Assembly (NCBI RefSeq): GCF_002934625.1
Contig: NZ_PTJD01000010.1
Coordinates: forward strand, 1 to 64,000
Direction: 5' to 3'
Source of the DNA: Kineococcus xinjiangensis
GTDB taxonomy: Bacteria > Actinomycetota > Actinomycetes > Actinomycetales > Kineococcaceae
Length of the DNA stretch: 64,000 bases
Made by a program: the position numbers and the translations under genes. Numbering within the stretch: the stretch's first letter is position 1; every line of letters starts with the position of its first letter. Shown piece by piece: positions 7,851 to 18,433 of the stretch. Under the pieces are notes generated by a model. That model saw nothing but the letters and a program-made list of their open reading frames with translations. It did not search any database and was not told the DNA's origin.

Positions 7851-7860
7851 TGAGCGCTCA
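7851..7860. promoter_or_regulatory. Putative LacI-type operator upstream of the phosphoesterase
   Basis: TGAGCGCTCA is a perfect 10-bp palindrome located 31 bases before the phosphoesterase ATG. It shares the GAGCGCTC core with the operator in front of the GH9 cellulase gene at 35770-35783. This is consistent with a LacI-family sugar regulator; the assignment rests on the motif alone. Confidence 0.35.
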
Positions 7861-7979
7861 GCCTTGTGACTCTGCGTAGCCAATCGGACACTTCTGGCCG
7901 AACCTTGAGGGGCTAACGCGCCACGATGTGGTGATCAAGCGCGCAGTGCGCCGGGGCGCCCGCTCACGTGCGGGCCGGG

Positions 7980-8068
7980 TGACGGCGAGCCTGCGCGCTG
8001 CGCGCGACACGCCCGCTGGTGGGCGGCTCGAAGCGGCGTGTCACGGCCGGGGTGCAGGGAGAGTGTCA
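7980..8068 (-). repeat. 89-bp MITE-like repeat, copy 2 (inverted)
   Basis: Same length as the copy at 1891-1979 and aligning to its reverse complement without gaps. The terminal repeats here are TGACGGCGAGCCTGC at the left and GCAGGGAGAGTGTCA at the right. It fills part of the 281-bp intergenic space between the phosphoesterase and YdcF-like genes. The rest of that space (7820-7979) holds only the putative operator. Confidence 0.6.
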
Positions 8069-8100
8069 GGCTGGGACCGCGCCGAGCCGGGGGAGCCGCC

Positions 8101-8757
8101 GTGACCGCCACCGCCCTGCCCGCAGGCATCCGGGCCGACGTCGAGACGCTGTGGGGCTACCACCAGCTGCACCACCCGCCCGCGACCACCGACGTCGGCA
8201 TCGGCCTCGGCAGCCACGACCTCGGCGTGGCGACCTGCGCGGCCCAGCTCTACGCCGCCGGCCGCTTCCCGTTCGTCGTCTTCACCGGCGCCAACGCACC
8301 CACGACCATCGAGCGCTTCCCCCGCGGCGAGGCCGTGCACTACCGCGAGCACGCCCTGTCCCTCGGCGTTCCGGACGAGGCGATCGTCGTCGAGCCCCGC
8401 GCCCGCAACACCGGGGAGAACATCACCCTCGTGCGCGAGCTGCTGGCCGCCCGCGGCGTCGAGGTGGCGTCGGTGACGCTGATCTCCCGGCCCTACCAGC
8501 AGCGCCGCGCCCACGCCACGTGCCGCAAGCTCTGGCCTGAGATCGAGGTCTACTGCGCTTCCCTGCCCATGGCGCTGGACGACTACGTCGCCGGCATCGG
8601 CGACGCCGACCGGGTGGTGAACATGCTCGTCGGGGACACCCAGCGCATCGACGTGTACGCCGAGGAGGGCTTCGCCATCGCGCAGGAGGTTCCCGACGAG
8701 GTGCGCGCCGCGTACCGGCGCCTCGTCGACGCCGGCTACACCGCCCGGCTCGTCTGA
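8101..8757 (+). CDS. YdcF-like (DUF218) protein
   Basis: This encodes 218 residues from a GTG preceded by GGGGGAG. The fold signatures are those of YdcF/DUF218 proteins: VGIGLGSHDLGVATCAA and FVVFTGANAP early, the glycine-rich NTGENITL segment, and VTLISRPYQQRRA. The family is a Rossmann-like alpha/beta domain reported to bind nucleotides or SAM, with uncertain cellular roles. There is no signal peptide or membrane anchor, so this is the soluble form rather than the SanA/ElyC-type envelope form. It is transcribed alone, starting just after the MITE-like repeat. Confidence 0.85.
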   Translation: MTATALPAGIRADVETLWGYHQLHHPPATTDVGIGLGSHDLGVATCAAQLYAAGRFPFVVFTGANAPTTIERFPRGEAVHYREHALSLGVPDEAIVVEPRARNTGENITLVRELLAARGVEVASVTLISRPYQQRRAHATCRKLWPEIEVYCASLPMALDDYVAGIGDADRVVNMLVGDTQRIDVYAEEGFAIAQEVPDEVRAAYRRLVDAGYTARLV

Positions 8758-8928
8758 GCGGTCCCGCGCCTCGGATCCGCGAACTCCGAGCCCGCCGCGG
8801 TTTCGGATGGCGGCGTGCCCCGGCGCATGGCACTTTGATCGTCATCACCCGTTGGACCCCAGCAGCGGCGCAGACGCCCTCCCGGCTCTCTGCGTCGCTT
8901 TTGCTGTGTCCACCACTGAAGGAGTTTC

Positions 8929-9459
8929 GTGAGCACTGCAGGCACCCCCGGCGTTTCGAGCTACAACGACACCGTCGGTGCGTTCCGTCCGCACGAGTCC
9001 CGCCGGGCACGGTCCACCGGTCTGGCGGTCGCTGCCGCCGGCATCCTGGTCTTCAACGTCGCACCCTTCCTGAACTGGGTGGACCCCAACAGCGAGGACA
9101 ACCCCCGCACCGGTTACGAGAGCGACTCCCTCGTCCCGTTCATCGCCTACCTCGGCCTGGGGCTGCTGGTCGCCATGGCCTACGCCTTCAAGCGCGCCCG
9201 GCGCGGTCAGCACCGCGGCCTGACGCTGACCTCCATGGCGACCGGCATCGCAGCCACCCTGTGGTGCACCGCCTACGCCTTCAACCCCATGGGCGGCATG
9301 GAGCGCGGTGACGACGTCTCCGCGCAGTTCGGCATCTTCGTCGGCATCCTCGGTGCTGCGCTGTGGGCCATCGGCTCGGGCCTGCTCGCCAAGGAGATCG
9401 AGGGCGACGACGACGAGCGCACCGACGCGCACACCCGCGACGGCTCCCGCAACCGCTGA
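8929..9459 (+). CDS. Four-TM membrane protein of unknown function
   Basis: A 176-residue protein from a GTG with a clear AGGAG seven bases upstream. Hydrophobic helices fall near residues 30-48, 68-86, 101-120 and 133-152. The loop after TM1 is acidic (DPNSEDNP), and the C-terminal tail is charged (EIEGDDDERTDAHTRDGSRNR). I recognise no family. The 171 bases upstream (8758-8928) are free of genes. A strong bidirectional hairpin follows the gene and separates it from the convergent molybdoenzyme gene. Confidence 0.75.
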   Translation: MSTAGTPGVSSYNDTVGAFRPHESRRARSTGLAVAAAGILVFNVAPFLNWVDPNSEDNPRTGYESDSLVPFIAYLGLGLLVAMAYAFKRARRGQHRGLTLTSMATGIAATLWCTAYAFNPMGGMERGDDVSAQFGIFVGILGAALWAIGSGLLAKEIEGDDDERTDAHTRDGSRNR

Positions 9460-9522
9460 CGCAGGGGCGACGCGCGCGGGCGGCGGCTCACCGGTCCTGG
9501 TGAGTCCGGCCGCGCATCGCAC

Positions 9523-9561
9523 GACATGAGGGGAGCGGCGTCATGCCGCTCCCCTCATGTC
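9523..9561. terminator. Bidirectional terminator hairpin
   Basis: A perfect 17-bp stem (GACATGAGGGGAGCGGC with its complement) closes a 5-nt loop in the gap between two convergent genes ending at 9459 and 9577. Confidence 0.85.
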
Positions 9562-9576
9562 ATGTCGGGGGCCGCG

Positions 9577-11157
9577 TCACACGTCCCGGACCCGGGCCTG
9601 GACGGTGTGGTGACCGGAGGCCCCGTCCGGCGCCACGGGCGTGCGCTCGTCCGTCTGGACCTCCCCGCGGCCGTCGGTCGCCCGGGTCGAGATGACGTGC
9701 TCACCGGGGGTCGCGTCCCAGGGCAGGTACCACTGCCGCCAGCAGTCCACGTCGAGCGGTGCGGCGAGTTCGGCGGTCTGCCAGGGGCCGTCGTCCACCC
9801 GCACCTCCACGCGCTCGATGCCGCGGGTCGGCGCCCACGCCACCCCCGCGATGACGCCACGACCGGCGGGCACGGTGGTCCCCGGGCGGGGGACGTCGAT
9901 GCGGGACTGCGTCTTGACGGGGCCCTCCTTGGCCCATCCCCGCGGGATCCAGTACCCCTCCACGTCGTCCCAGCGTGTGAGCTCGATCGCGGCGAGCCAC
10001 TTGGTGGCGGAGACGTAGCCGTACAGGCCCGGTACCACCAGCCGCGCCGGGAAGCCGTGCTCCAGCGGCAGCGGTTCGCCGTTCATGCCCACCGCCACCA
10101 TCGCCTCGCCCACGTCCAGGGCGGTGACCGTGGGGAACCCGGCGGTGAAACCGTCCACCGAGCGGCCGATGAGCTGGGTCGCTCCCTCCTGCACCCCGGC
10201 GCGCTCGAGGAGTTCGCGCAGCGGCACGCCCTGCCAGCGGGCGTTGCCGACGAGGTCACCGCCCACCTCGTTGGACACGCACGACAGCGTGACGTCCGCC
10301 TCGATGTGCGGGAGGTCCAGGAGTTCCCGGTAGGTCAGCGAGAACGGCCGGTCGACCATCCCGCGGACCTCCATGCTCCAGGTCTCGGGGTCGACGACGG
10401 GAACGCGCAGCGCGGTGTCGATGCGGAAGAACCGATCGTTGGGCACGAACAACGGGGTCAGGCCGGCGATCTCCAGGTCGGCCTCCGGGGGCACCGGGCC
10501 CGCGGGCCGGGCCGGGGCCGGCAACCGGACCGCCGCGCGCAGGCGCCCGAGCTGCTCGCGGCCCGCCAGCAGCCAGCCCCCCGCGCCGCCCAGGACGCCG
10601 AGCGCGGTGGCCGTGCCGGCGAACGCGACGAAGCGGCGCCGGTCCACCCCGGTGCCGTCCGCGGTGCGCGGCACCGCCATCCGGAGCAGCCGGTGCAGCA
10701 CGGCGACGCCGACGAGCACCCCCAGGGCGCCGACGGCCACCGCGGGAAGGGCCGCCGTCCGCGGGTCCTGCAGCGCGGCGGCCACCCCGGCGGCGGCCAC
10801 GGCCGCGAAGGCGGCGGCGGCGGGGACGAACCACCGGCGGGCCAGCACGCCGAGGGCGGCACCGAGGACGGCGCACACCAGGAGGATGCTGAGGACGAGG
10901 ACGGGCTTGTCGGCGCGCCCCAGCAGCGCGATCGCGGCCCGCTCCAGCCATCCGGGCACGCTGTCGATGACGGCGTCACCCACGGCGAGCACCAGGGACG
11001 GCACCGGCCCGACGAGACCCGCGGCCAGTTCCACGGCGCCCAGGGCGGCGGCGACCGCCGCCACACCGGCGAGGGCGCCGCGCCGTGCCGTGCCGCGCTC
11101 CCGCTCGGAGCGGCCCTGGTCAGCGGGGGACGTCGAGGCGGCGGCCATGCCGCTCAT
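9577..11157 (-). CDS. Membrane-anchored sulfite-oxidase-family molybdopterin oxidoreductase
   Basis: This 526-residue protein has an N-terminal membrane region with about five hydrophobic segments (residues ~25-150), then a short linker (RRRFVAFAG). The sulfite-oxidase-type molybdopterin domain spans about 205-390, with the Mo-ligating cysteine in TLSCVSNEVGG and the RLVVPGLYGYVSATKW segment. The C-terminal Mo-co dimerisation domain (VRVDDGPWQTAEL) completes it. Such actinobacterial proteins are annotated as molybdopterin-dependent oxidoreductases, probably acting outside the membrane; the substrate is unknown. The start could also be the in-frame ATG nine bases downstream. It lies 127 bp downstream of the GAF-ANTAR gene on the same strand. 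Confidence 0.88.
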   Translation of the reverse strand: MSGMAAASTSPADQGRSERERGTARRGALAGVAAVAAALGAVELAAGLVGPVPSLVLAVGDAVIDSVPGWLERAAIALLGRADKPVLVLSILLVCAVLGAALGVLARRWFVPAAAAFAAVAAAGVAAALQDPRTAALPAVAVGALGVLVGVAVLHRLLRMAVPRTADGTGVDRRRFVAFAGTATALGVLGGAGGWLLAGREQLGRLRAAVRLPAPARPAGPVPPEADLEIAGLTPLFVPNDRFFRIDTALRVPVVDPETWSMEVRGMVDRPFSLTYRELLDLPHIEADVTLSCVSNEVGGDLVGNARWQGVPLRELLERAGVQEGATQLIGRSVDGFTAGFPTVTALDVGEAMVAVGMNGEPLPLEHGFPARLVVPGLYGYVSATKWLAAIELTRWDDVEGYWIPRGWAKEGPVKTQSRIDVPRPGTTVPAGRGVIAGVAWAPTRGIERVEVRVDDGPWQTAELAAPLDVDCWRQWYLPWDATPGEHVISTRATDGRGEVQTDERTPVAPDGASGHHTVQARVRDV

Positions 11158-11284
11158 GGTGCCCCCGGCCCGGCACCTCCACGCGCCCGCGACCGCCCGG
11201 GGCCGGAAATGACGCAAGAACGTCATGCGCGGTCGTGCGGCTGCGGCGCGAAGGGCGGCGCGACCCGCGGCGCCGCCCGGACCC

Positions 11285-11989
11285 TCAGGAGCCGGTCGGC
11301 TGGGCGACGCCGGCGACGATGCCGGCGGCGAGGTCGCGCAGCTTGACGTTCCGGTTCTGCGAGGCCCTGGTCAGGATCCGGAAGGCCGCCTGCGCGTCGC
11401 AGCGGTTCTGGGCCATGATCACGCCCATGGCCTGGTCGATGACCGCGCGGCTGTCCATCGCGGTCCGCATCTGCTCGGCGAGCTGGGCGGCGCCGGTGTA
11501 GGCGACGGCGTTGCCGACCGCGACCGCCAGGTGGGAGGCCAGCTCGTGCGCGACCGCGATGTCCTCGTCGGAGAAGGCCCCCGGCTTCCGGGAGTAGCAG
11601 TTCAGGGCGCCGACGATCTCGGTCTGCACCGGCAGGGGCACCGAGAGGGAGCTCCGGACGCCGTGGGCGGCGACGTGGGCGGTGTAGTCCGGCCAGCGGG
11701 TCTCCGAGCGCGTGTCCTCGATGAGCAGGACGGTGCCGGTGAGGCCGGCCTCGATGCAGGGGCCGTAGCCGTGCTCGTACTGCAGCTCGTCGGCGTCCAG
11801 GGCGAGCCTGCCGGTGTGGGCCGCCGTCCACGGCCTGCCGCTGCGCACCAGCGTGGTCGACACCTCGTCCGCCCCGTGCAGGCAGTCCCTGGCGATGACG
11901 ACGAGCTGGTGCAGGACGTCCTCCAGCGACCCCTCGCCGAGCCGGACGCCCAGCAGGGCCGTCGTCGCCGACGGGGGGAGCTGAGGCAT
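11285..11989 (-). CDS. GAF and ANTAR domain regulator
   Basis: The 234-residue protein has a GAF sensor domain at about 10-160 (EHGYGPCIEAGLTG, RSSLSVPLPV, GALNCYSRKPGAFSDED) and an ANTAR RNA-binding domain at about 170-230 (RAVIDQAMGVIMAQNRCDAQAAF). ANTAR proteins are antiterminators that bind paired hexanucleotide hairpins in leader RNAs. The GAF domain would sense a small molecule or redox state. The ATG lies seven bases after TAGGCT, a good -10, so the mRNA is probably leaderless. It is divergent from the MoxR/VWA operon across 83 bp, which could indicate co-regulation. Confidence 0.9.
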   Translation of the reverse strand: MPQLPPSATTALLGVRLGEGSLEDVLHQLVVIARDCLHGADEVSTTLVRSGRPWTAAHTGRLALDADELQYEHGYGPCIEAGLTGTVLLIEDTRSETRWPDYTAHVAAHGVRSSLSVPLPVQTEIVGALNCYSRKPGAFSDEDIAVAHELASHLAVAVGNAVAYTGAAQLAEQMRTAMDSRAVIDQAMGVIMAQNRCDAQAAFRILTRASQNRNVKLRDLAAGIVAGVAQPTGS

Positions 11990-12072
11990 GCGACCGAGCC
12001 TAACGCCGGATCGGCGCCCCACCTCCGCCGCCGGGGCGGCGCCGTGCGCGCGGGCCTGCCTACGCTGGGCCG
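11990..12072. promoter_or_regulatory. Divergent leaderless promoter region
   Basis: On the minus strand TAGGCT (complement of 11997-12002) lies seven bases before the GAF-ANTAR ATG. On the plus strand TACGCT (12061-12066) lies six bases before the GTG at 12073. Both fit the -10 hexamer spacing of leaderless actinobacterial transcripts. No convincing -35 is seen. Confidence 0.55.
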
Positions 12073-12756
12073 GTGCCCGCCCGACGCCGTCACCGACGCC
12101 CCCGCCCGGGGCCCGCGCCGGCGCGTGTGACCCTCGACGCCCTGGACCTCGTCGCGGACCCGCCGGCCCGTCCGCTGCCCCACGGCGGCGTCCCCGGTGC
12201 GGTGTGGAGCGCGTGGCGCGCCCGCCGCCCCGACGGGCCGCCTGCGCGGCCGCTGACCCTGACCCACAGCCGCCCGGCGTCCGCCCCCTCGCCATGGGCG
12301 GGGCAGCAGCCGCCGTTCGACTGGCCCGACGTCCTGGTGACGCTGCACCGCCACCTCCTGCTCCCGGACCTGCGGCACCGGGTGGAGGTCGCCGCGCTCG
12401 GCGCGACCGTCCGCCTGACCCGCCTCGACGGAGCCCCGCTGGCGCTGGCCGACCCGGCGGCCCGGTTGCGCGCGCACGGCGTGCTGAGCGGGCGCCGCGT
12501 CGACCTCGACCCCGGGGAGGTCCTGGCCTTCGCGCTGCTGCACGCGGAACTGCGCTCGTTCCTCGCCGCGCACCCCCCGGGCGGGGGCCTCGACCTGCGC
12601 CTGGTGCTCGCCGCGGCCGACGTCGGGCTGAGCGCGGCGGACGTCGAGGCGGCCCACGCGGCCGGGACGCTGACCCCCGACCGCATCGAGTTCCTCGCCG
12701 CCTTCCAGGGAGTGGACGGGCGGATGTTCGACGGATCCGGGAGAACCCCCGCATGA
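12073..12756 (+). CDS. Unknown first gene of the MoxR/VWA operon
   Basis: A 227-residue protein from a leaderless-looking GTG. It is Arg/Pro-rich at the N-terminus, then contains a compact hydrophobic region (FDWPDVLVTLHRHLLLPDLRHRV) and a C-terminal helical part (GLSAADVEAAHAAGTLTPDRIEFLAAF). I recognise no domain, signal peptide or membrane helix. Its TGA overlaps the ATG of the MoxR ATPase (ATGA), so the two are translationally coupled and probably act together. A substrate- or adaptor-type subunit is possible but is inference. Confidence 0.75.
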   Translation: MPARRRHRRPRPGPAPARVTLDALDLVADPPARPLPHGGVPGAVWSAWRARRPDGPPARPLTLTHSRPASAPSPWAGQQPPFDWPDVLVTLHRHLLLPDLRHRVEVAALGATVRLTRLDGAPLALADPAARLRAHGVLSGRRVDLDPGEVLAFALLHAELRSFLAAHPPGGGLDLRLVLAAADVGLSAADVEAAHAAGTLTPDRIEFLAAFQGVDGRMFDGSGRTPA

Positions 12757-13886
12757 GCCAGCAGCACACGGACACCTGCGACGCGCTGGGCATCGCCCTG
12801 CTCGCCAACGTCCCCGTCGTCCTGTGGGGGCCGCCCGGGCAGGGCAAGTCGTCGGTCATCCGGGAACTGGCGGAGGGCATGGGCGCCCACCTGGAGACGG
12901 TCATCGCCTCGATCCGCGAGCCGAGCGACTTCGCGGGGCTGCCGATCGTCGACGCCGGCTCGGGAACGGCCGTCCTGGCGCCGCCGTCGTGGGCGGTGCG
13001 GCTGCGCGACGCGGTGGAGGAGGGGCGGGCGGGCATCCAGTTCTACGACGAGGTCTCGACCGCGCCCCCCGCGACGCAGGCCGCGCTGCTGCGCCCCATC
13101 CTCGAGGGCGTCGTCGGCGACCTGCGGCTGCCCCCGCAGGTCCGCACCGTCGCCGCGGCGAACCCGCCGGACGTCGCGGCCGACGGGTGGGACCTCGCCC
13201 CGCCGGTCGCCAACCGCTTCCTGCACCTGACGTGGACCCTGGACGCCGCGACCGTGCGCGAGGGGTTCACCGGCGGCTGGCCGGCCGTCACCGTGCCGCA
13301 GGCGGACGAGGCGGAGGTCGCGGCCCTGCTGGAGCAGGCGACGACGCTCGTCGGGGTGTTCCTCGGCTCGAAGCCCGAACTGGTCACGCGGATGCCGTCG
13401 TCCTCGGAGGAGGCCGGCCGCGCGTTCCCCACCCCGCGCTCGTGGGAGATGGCGGCACGGCTGTACGCCCACGCCCGTGCCGCGGGGATGAACAGCACGG
13501 TGGTCACCCTCCTCGTCGCGGGCACGGTGGGGGTCGCCGCGGCCGGGGCGTTCCTGGCCTACGTCCGCGAACTGGACCTGCCCGACCCCGAGGAACTGCT
13601 GCGCGACCCCGACTCCTACGTCGTGGACCCCCAGCGCACCGACAAGACGTACGCCGTGGCGGCCTCGGTGTGGGCCGCGACCGCCGCGGACAACACCGTC
13701 GAGCGGTGGCTGAACTGCGGCCGGGTGCTGGCCAGGATCGCCGACGCCCGCAGCGCGGACATCGCGTTCTCCTACGGCCGCAGGTGGGCGCAGGACCGCC
13801 CGGCGGGCGCGATGCCGACACCGCAGATCATCGCCTCCCTCGGCCCGATCCTGCAGGAACTCGGCCTGCTGACCCGCGACGCATGA
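12753..13886 (+). CDS. MoxR-type AAA+ ATPase
   Basis: The 377-residue protein carries Walker A GPPGQGKSS near residue 30 and Walker B GIQFYDEV near 95, with AAANPPDV resembling sensor 1 and PVANRFLHL as the arginine-finger region. Helix-rich C-terminal sequence follows. MoxR ATPases work as chaperone-like motors together with VWA-domain partners, often in maturation of enzyme complexes or in stress and conflict responses. Its start overlaps the preceding stop (ATGA), and its own stop overlaps the next start (ATGA), so the three genes form a compact operon. Confidence 0.92.
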   Translation: MSQQHTDTCDALGIALLANVPVVLWGPPGQGKSSVIRELAEGMGAHLETVIASIREPSDFAGLPIVDAGSGTAVLAPPSWAVRLRDAVEEGRAGIQFYDEVSTAPPATQAALLRPILEGVVGDLRLPPQVRTVAAANPPDVAADGWDLAPPVANRFLHLTWTLDAATVREGFTGGWPAVTVPQADEAEVAALLEQATTLVGVFLGSKPELVTRMPSSSEEAGRAFPTPRSWEMAARLYAHARAAGMNSTVVTLLVAGTVGVAAAGAFLAYVRELDLPDPEELLRDPDSYVVDPQRTDKTYAVAASVWAATAADNTVERWLNCGRVLARIADARSADIAFSYGRRWAQDRPAGAMPTPQIIASLGPILQELGLLTRDA

Positions 13887-16102
13887 ACCGGCGGGAGCGG
13901 GGCGGGCAGCGCACCCCGGGCCGCGGGGGCGGCGCCGCGGCGGGGGAGTCGCTGGAGGAGCGGGCCGCCCTGCGCCTGGCCGCCGGTCGTGCCAGGGCCT
14001 GCGACCTGATGCCGTACCTCAGCGACGCGCTGTACGCCGTCAAGGCCGTTCCCACCACCGCGATCCCCACCGCCGGCATCGACCCGCGCTGGCGGATGCA
14101 CTACAACCCCGAGTTCGTCCTCACCCTCGACGTGGCCGAGGTCGTCGGCGTCTGGCTGCACGAGGTCGGCCACCCCCTGCGGGGGCACCACGAGCGGTTC
14201 GAGGCCCTCGCCGAACCGCAGGAACGCCACCCGCTGTTCAACCAGGCCGGGGACTGCGCCATCAACGACGACCTGCGGGCGGCCGGGATCCGCCTGCCCG
14301 CCCTCAAGGCCTGGTACCCGGAACGGGTGCCCGGTGCCGGTCCTGGCATGACGGCGGAGCAGATCTACCGGCTCCTCGTCGCCGGCCCCGCGGGCCGTCG
14401 GCTGGCGGCCGCCTCGCCGTCCCTGCTGCTGCTCCCCGCCGCTCTGCGCCACGACCACGGGGTGCCGACCCGGGTCCTCGGGCACACCCGCGAGGCGTTC
14501 CTCACCGGGCTCGCCAGCGTCGTGCTCCGCGGCCCCGACGGCGCCGCCCGCACCGGCGAGGGCGGTTCGCCGGCAACCGGGCCGGTCACGGTCCACGACG
14601 AGCGCACCGTCTCCTTCGACCTGCGGGTGCGGCTGCCCGCGGGGGAGCACACCGTCGAGGTCACCTGCGGTGGCACCGGCGCGAGCGCCGTGCTGGAGGT
14701 CACGGCACCGACGATCGCCTTGCGCCCGGACCACCTGCCCCGCAGGCGCGGTGAGCGGGAGAAGGTGGTGGTCGCGGGCCGGGAGACGCGGTTCACCGCC
14801 GCGTCGGTCGTGGAGGTGCTCGACGCGGGCGGTGCCCCCGGCGCAGCGCCCGGCGTCGTGCCGGGCGTCGTGTCGAACGTCGCCCACGTCAGCGCCACCT
14901 ACCTGACGTTCGACCTCGGCCCCGTCCCCGACGGCGCCTACCTCGTGCGCGTGGGCGACGGCGGCGAGGTCGTGCAGGCGGTGCTCCCCGTCGGCCTGCC
15001 GCACCTGGACCTCAGCCCCGGCCGGCTGCCCAGCGGCTACGCGGTACCGGCGCCGGTGGCGCTCGTCGGTGACGACGTGACCCTCGACGCGACGAGCACC
15101 GTGGACCTCCTCGACCCGGCGGCCGGAACCGCGCCGCTGGCCGGTGCGACGGGAAGGCCGACGGTGGCAGGCCCGGGCGTCCTGAACGTGGAACTGACCC
15201 GCAGCCTGCCCGACGGGCGCTACCTCGTCGTGGTCACCACGGCCGGTGAGCGAGCCGTCGCGACCCTCACCGTCGGCGCGGACCGTCCCGAGGGGACGGC
15301 GCCCCTGCCCGCGACCGCCGGCCACGACGACTGCGGTTCCGGTGCCGGCGGTCCGCGCCGCCCGTGGGAGGGAGACTCCGGCGGTCGCGACGCCGCCGGG
15401 AACGACGACGGCAGCGTGGACGCGGGACGCGCCGAACTGATCCGGCGGCAGACCGCGCAGAACGTCCTGGAGCACGCCCGCAGCCGGGGTTCCGTTCCCG
15501 CGGGTCTGCAGCGGTGGGCGGAGTCCACCCTCACGCCGGTCGTCGACTGGCGCCGGGAGCTGGCGAGCGTCACCCGGCGGGTCAGCGCCCACGTCGCCGG
15601 GATGCGCGACTACTCCTACGCCCGACCCTCCCGGCGCAGCTCCTCGACCCCGGGAGTGGTGCTGCCCGCGATGCGGCAGCCACGACCGCCCCGGGCCGCC
15701 GAGGTCGTCGACACCTCGGCCTCGGTCACCGACGAGATGCTCTCGCGGGTGCACGCGGAGACGGAGGCGATCATCCGCCGCTGCCACGGGGCCGGGGTGC
15801 AGGTCATCGCCTGCGACGCCGCCGCGGGGCGGGCGCGCCTCGTCCGGCGGATGCGGGACCTCACGATGGTCGGCGGTGGCGGCACCGACATGCGCGTCGG
15901 CATCGCCGCGGCCGCCGCGCTGCGCCCGAGGGTGGACCTCGTCATCGTCGCCACCGACGGCGACACCCCCTGGCCCGAGGACCCGCCCCCGGAGAACCCC
16001 GACGCCACGTACGTGGCGCTGCTGCTCGACGGCGACCGCGAGGGGGTGCCGCGCTGGATGCGCAGGATCGTCGTCGAGCGCGACGGCCCCGACGGTCGCT
16101 GA
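13883..16102 (+). CDS. VWA-like metallopeptidase-domain protein with inserted Ig-like repeats
   Basis: 739 residues. Residues ~20-165 are a putative metallopeptidase domain with HEVGH at 93-97. Residues ~480-739 form a VWA-like domain with an intact MIDAS: DTSAS at 610-614, Thr668 in GGGGTD, and Asp692 in ATDGD. This pairing is typical of DUF2201 proteins encoded beside MoxR ATPases. What is unusual is residues ~172-465: three consecutive ~95-residue beta-rich repeats, each ending in a pattern like LPDGRYLVVV followed by a hydrophobic strand, resembling Ig/IPT folds. No signal peptide is present, so the Ig-like block is probably cytoplasmic. Expected role: the VWA partner, and possibly protease, of the MoxR motor. 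Confidence 0.88.
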   Translation: MNRRERGGQRTPGRGGGAAAGESLEERAALRLAAGRARACDLMPYLSDALYAVKAVPTTAIPTAGIDPRWRMHYNPEFVLTLDVAEVVGVWLHEVGHPLRGHHERFEALAEPQERHPLFNQAGDCAINDDLRAAGIRLPALKAWYPERVPGAGPGMTAEQIYRLLVAGPAGRRLAAASPSLLLLPAALRHDHGVPTRVLGHTREAFLTGLASVVLRGPDGAARTGEGGSPATGPVTVHDERTVSFDLRVRLPAGEHTVEVTCGGTGASAVLEVTAPTIALRPDHLPRRRGEREKVVVAGRETRFTAASVVEVLDAGGAPGAAPGVVPGVVSNVAHVSATYLTFDLGPVPDGAYLVRVGDGGEVVQAVLPVGLPHLDLSPGRLPSGYAVPAPVALVGDDVTLDATSTVDLLDPAAGTAPLAGATGRPTVAGPGVLNVELTRSLPDGRYLVVVTTAGERAVATLTVGADRPEGTAPLPATAGHDDCGSGAGGPRRPWEGDSGGRDAAGNDDGSVDAGRAELIRRQTAQNVLEHARSRGSVPAGLQRWAESTLTPVVDWRRELASVTRRVSAHVAGMRDYSYARPSRRSSSTPGVVLPAMRQPRPPRAAEVVDTSASVTDEMLSRVHAETEAIIRRCHGAGVQVIACDAAAGRARLVRRMRDLTMVGGGGTDMRVGIAAAAALRPRVDLVIVATDGDTPWPEDPPPENPDATYVALLLDGDREGVPRWMRRIVVERDGPDGR

Positions 16103-18271
<2,169 letters not shown>

Positions 18272-18433
18272 TCGGTGACCGCGGCCGGCGAGCCCGGTCC
18301 CGATCGGCCCCGATCGCGCAGCCGACGTACGGCGGGAAGTGGCCGACGGCTCGTCGTGCACCCCCGTCGCGGGGCGCCGTTCCCGGTGCGCGTCGCCTTC
18401 TGAACGGGGTGGCCGACGCGCCACCGGGCCCGC

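Noticed and set aside
5240-7879. An 879-residue Gly/Val-rich frame on the plus strand
   Set aside because: It is the complement of the phosphoesterase gene; the composition is typical of antisense frames in GC-rich DNA, with no domain.
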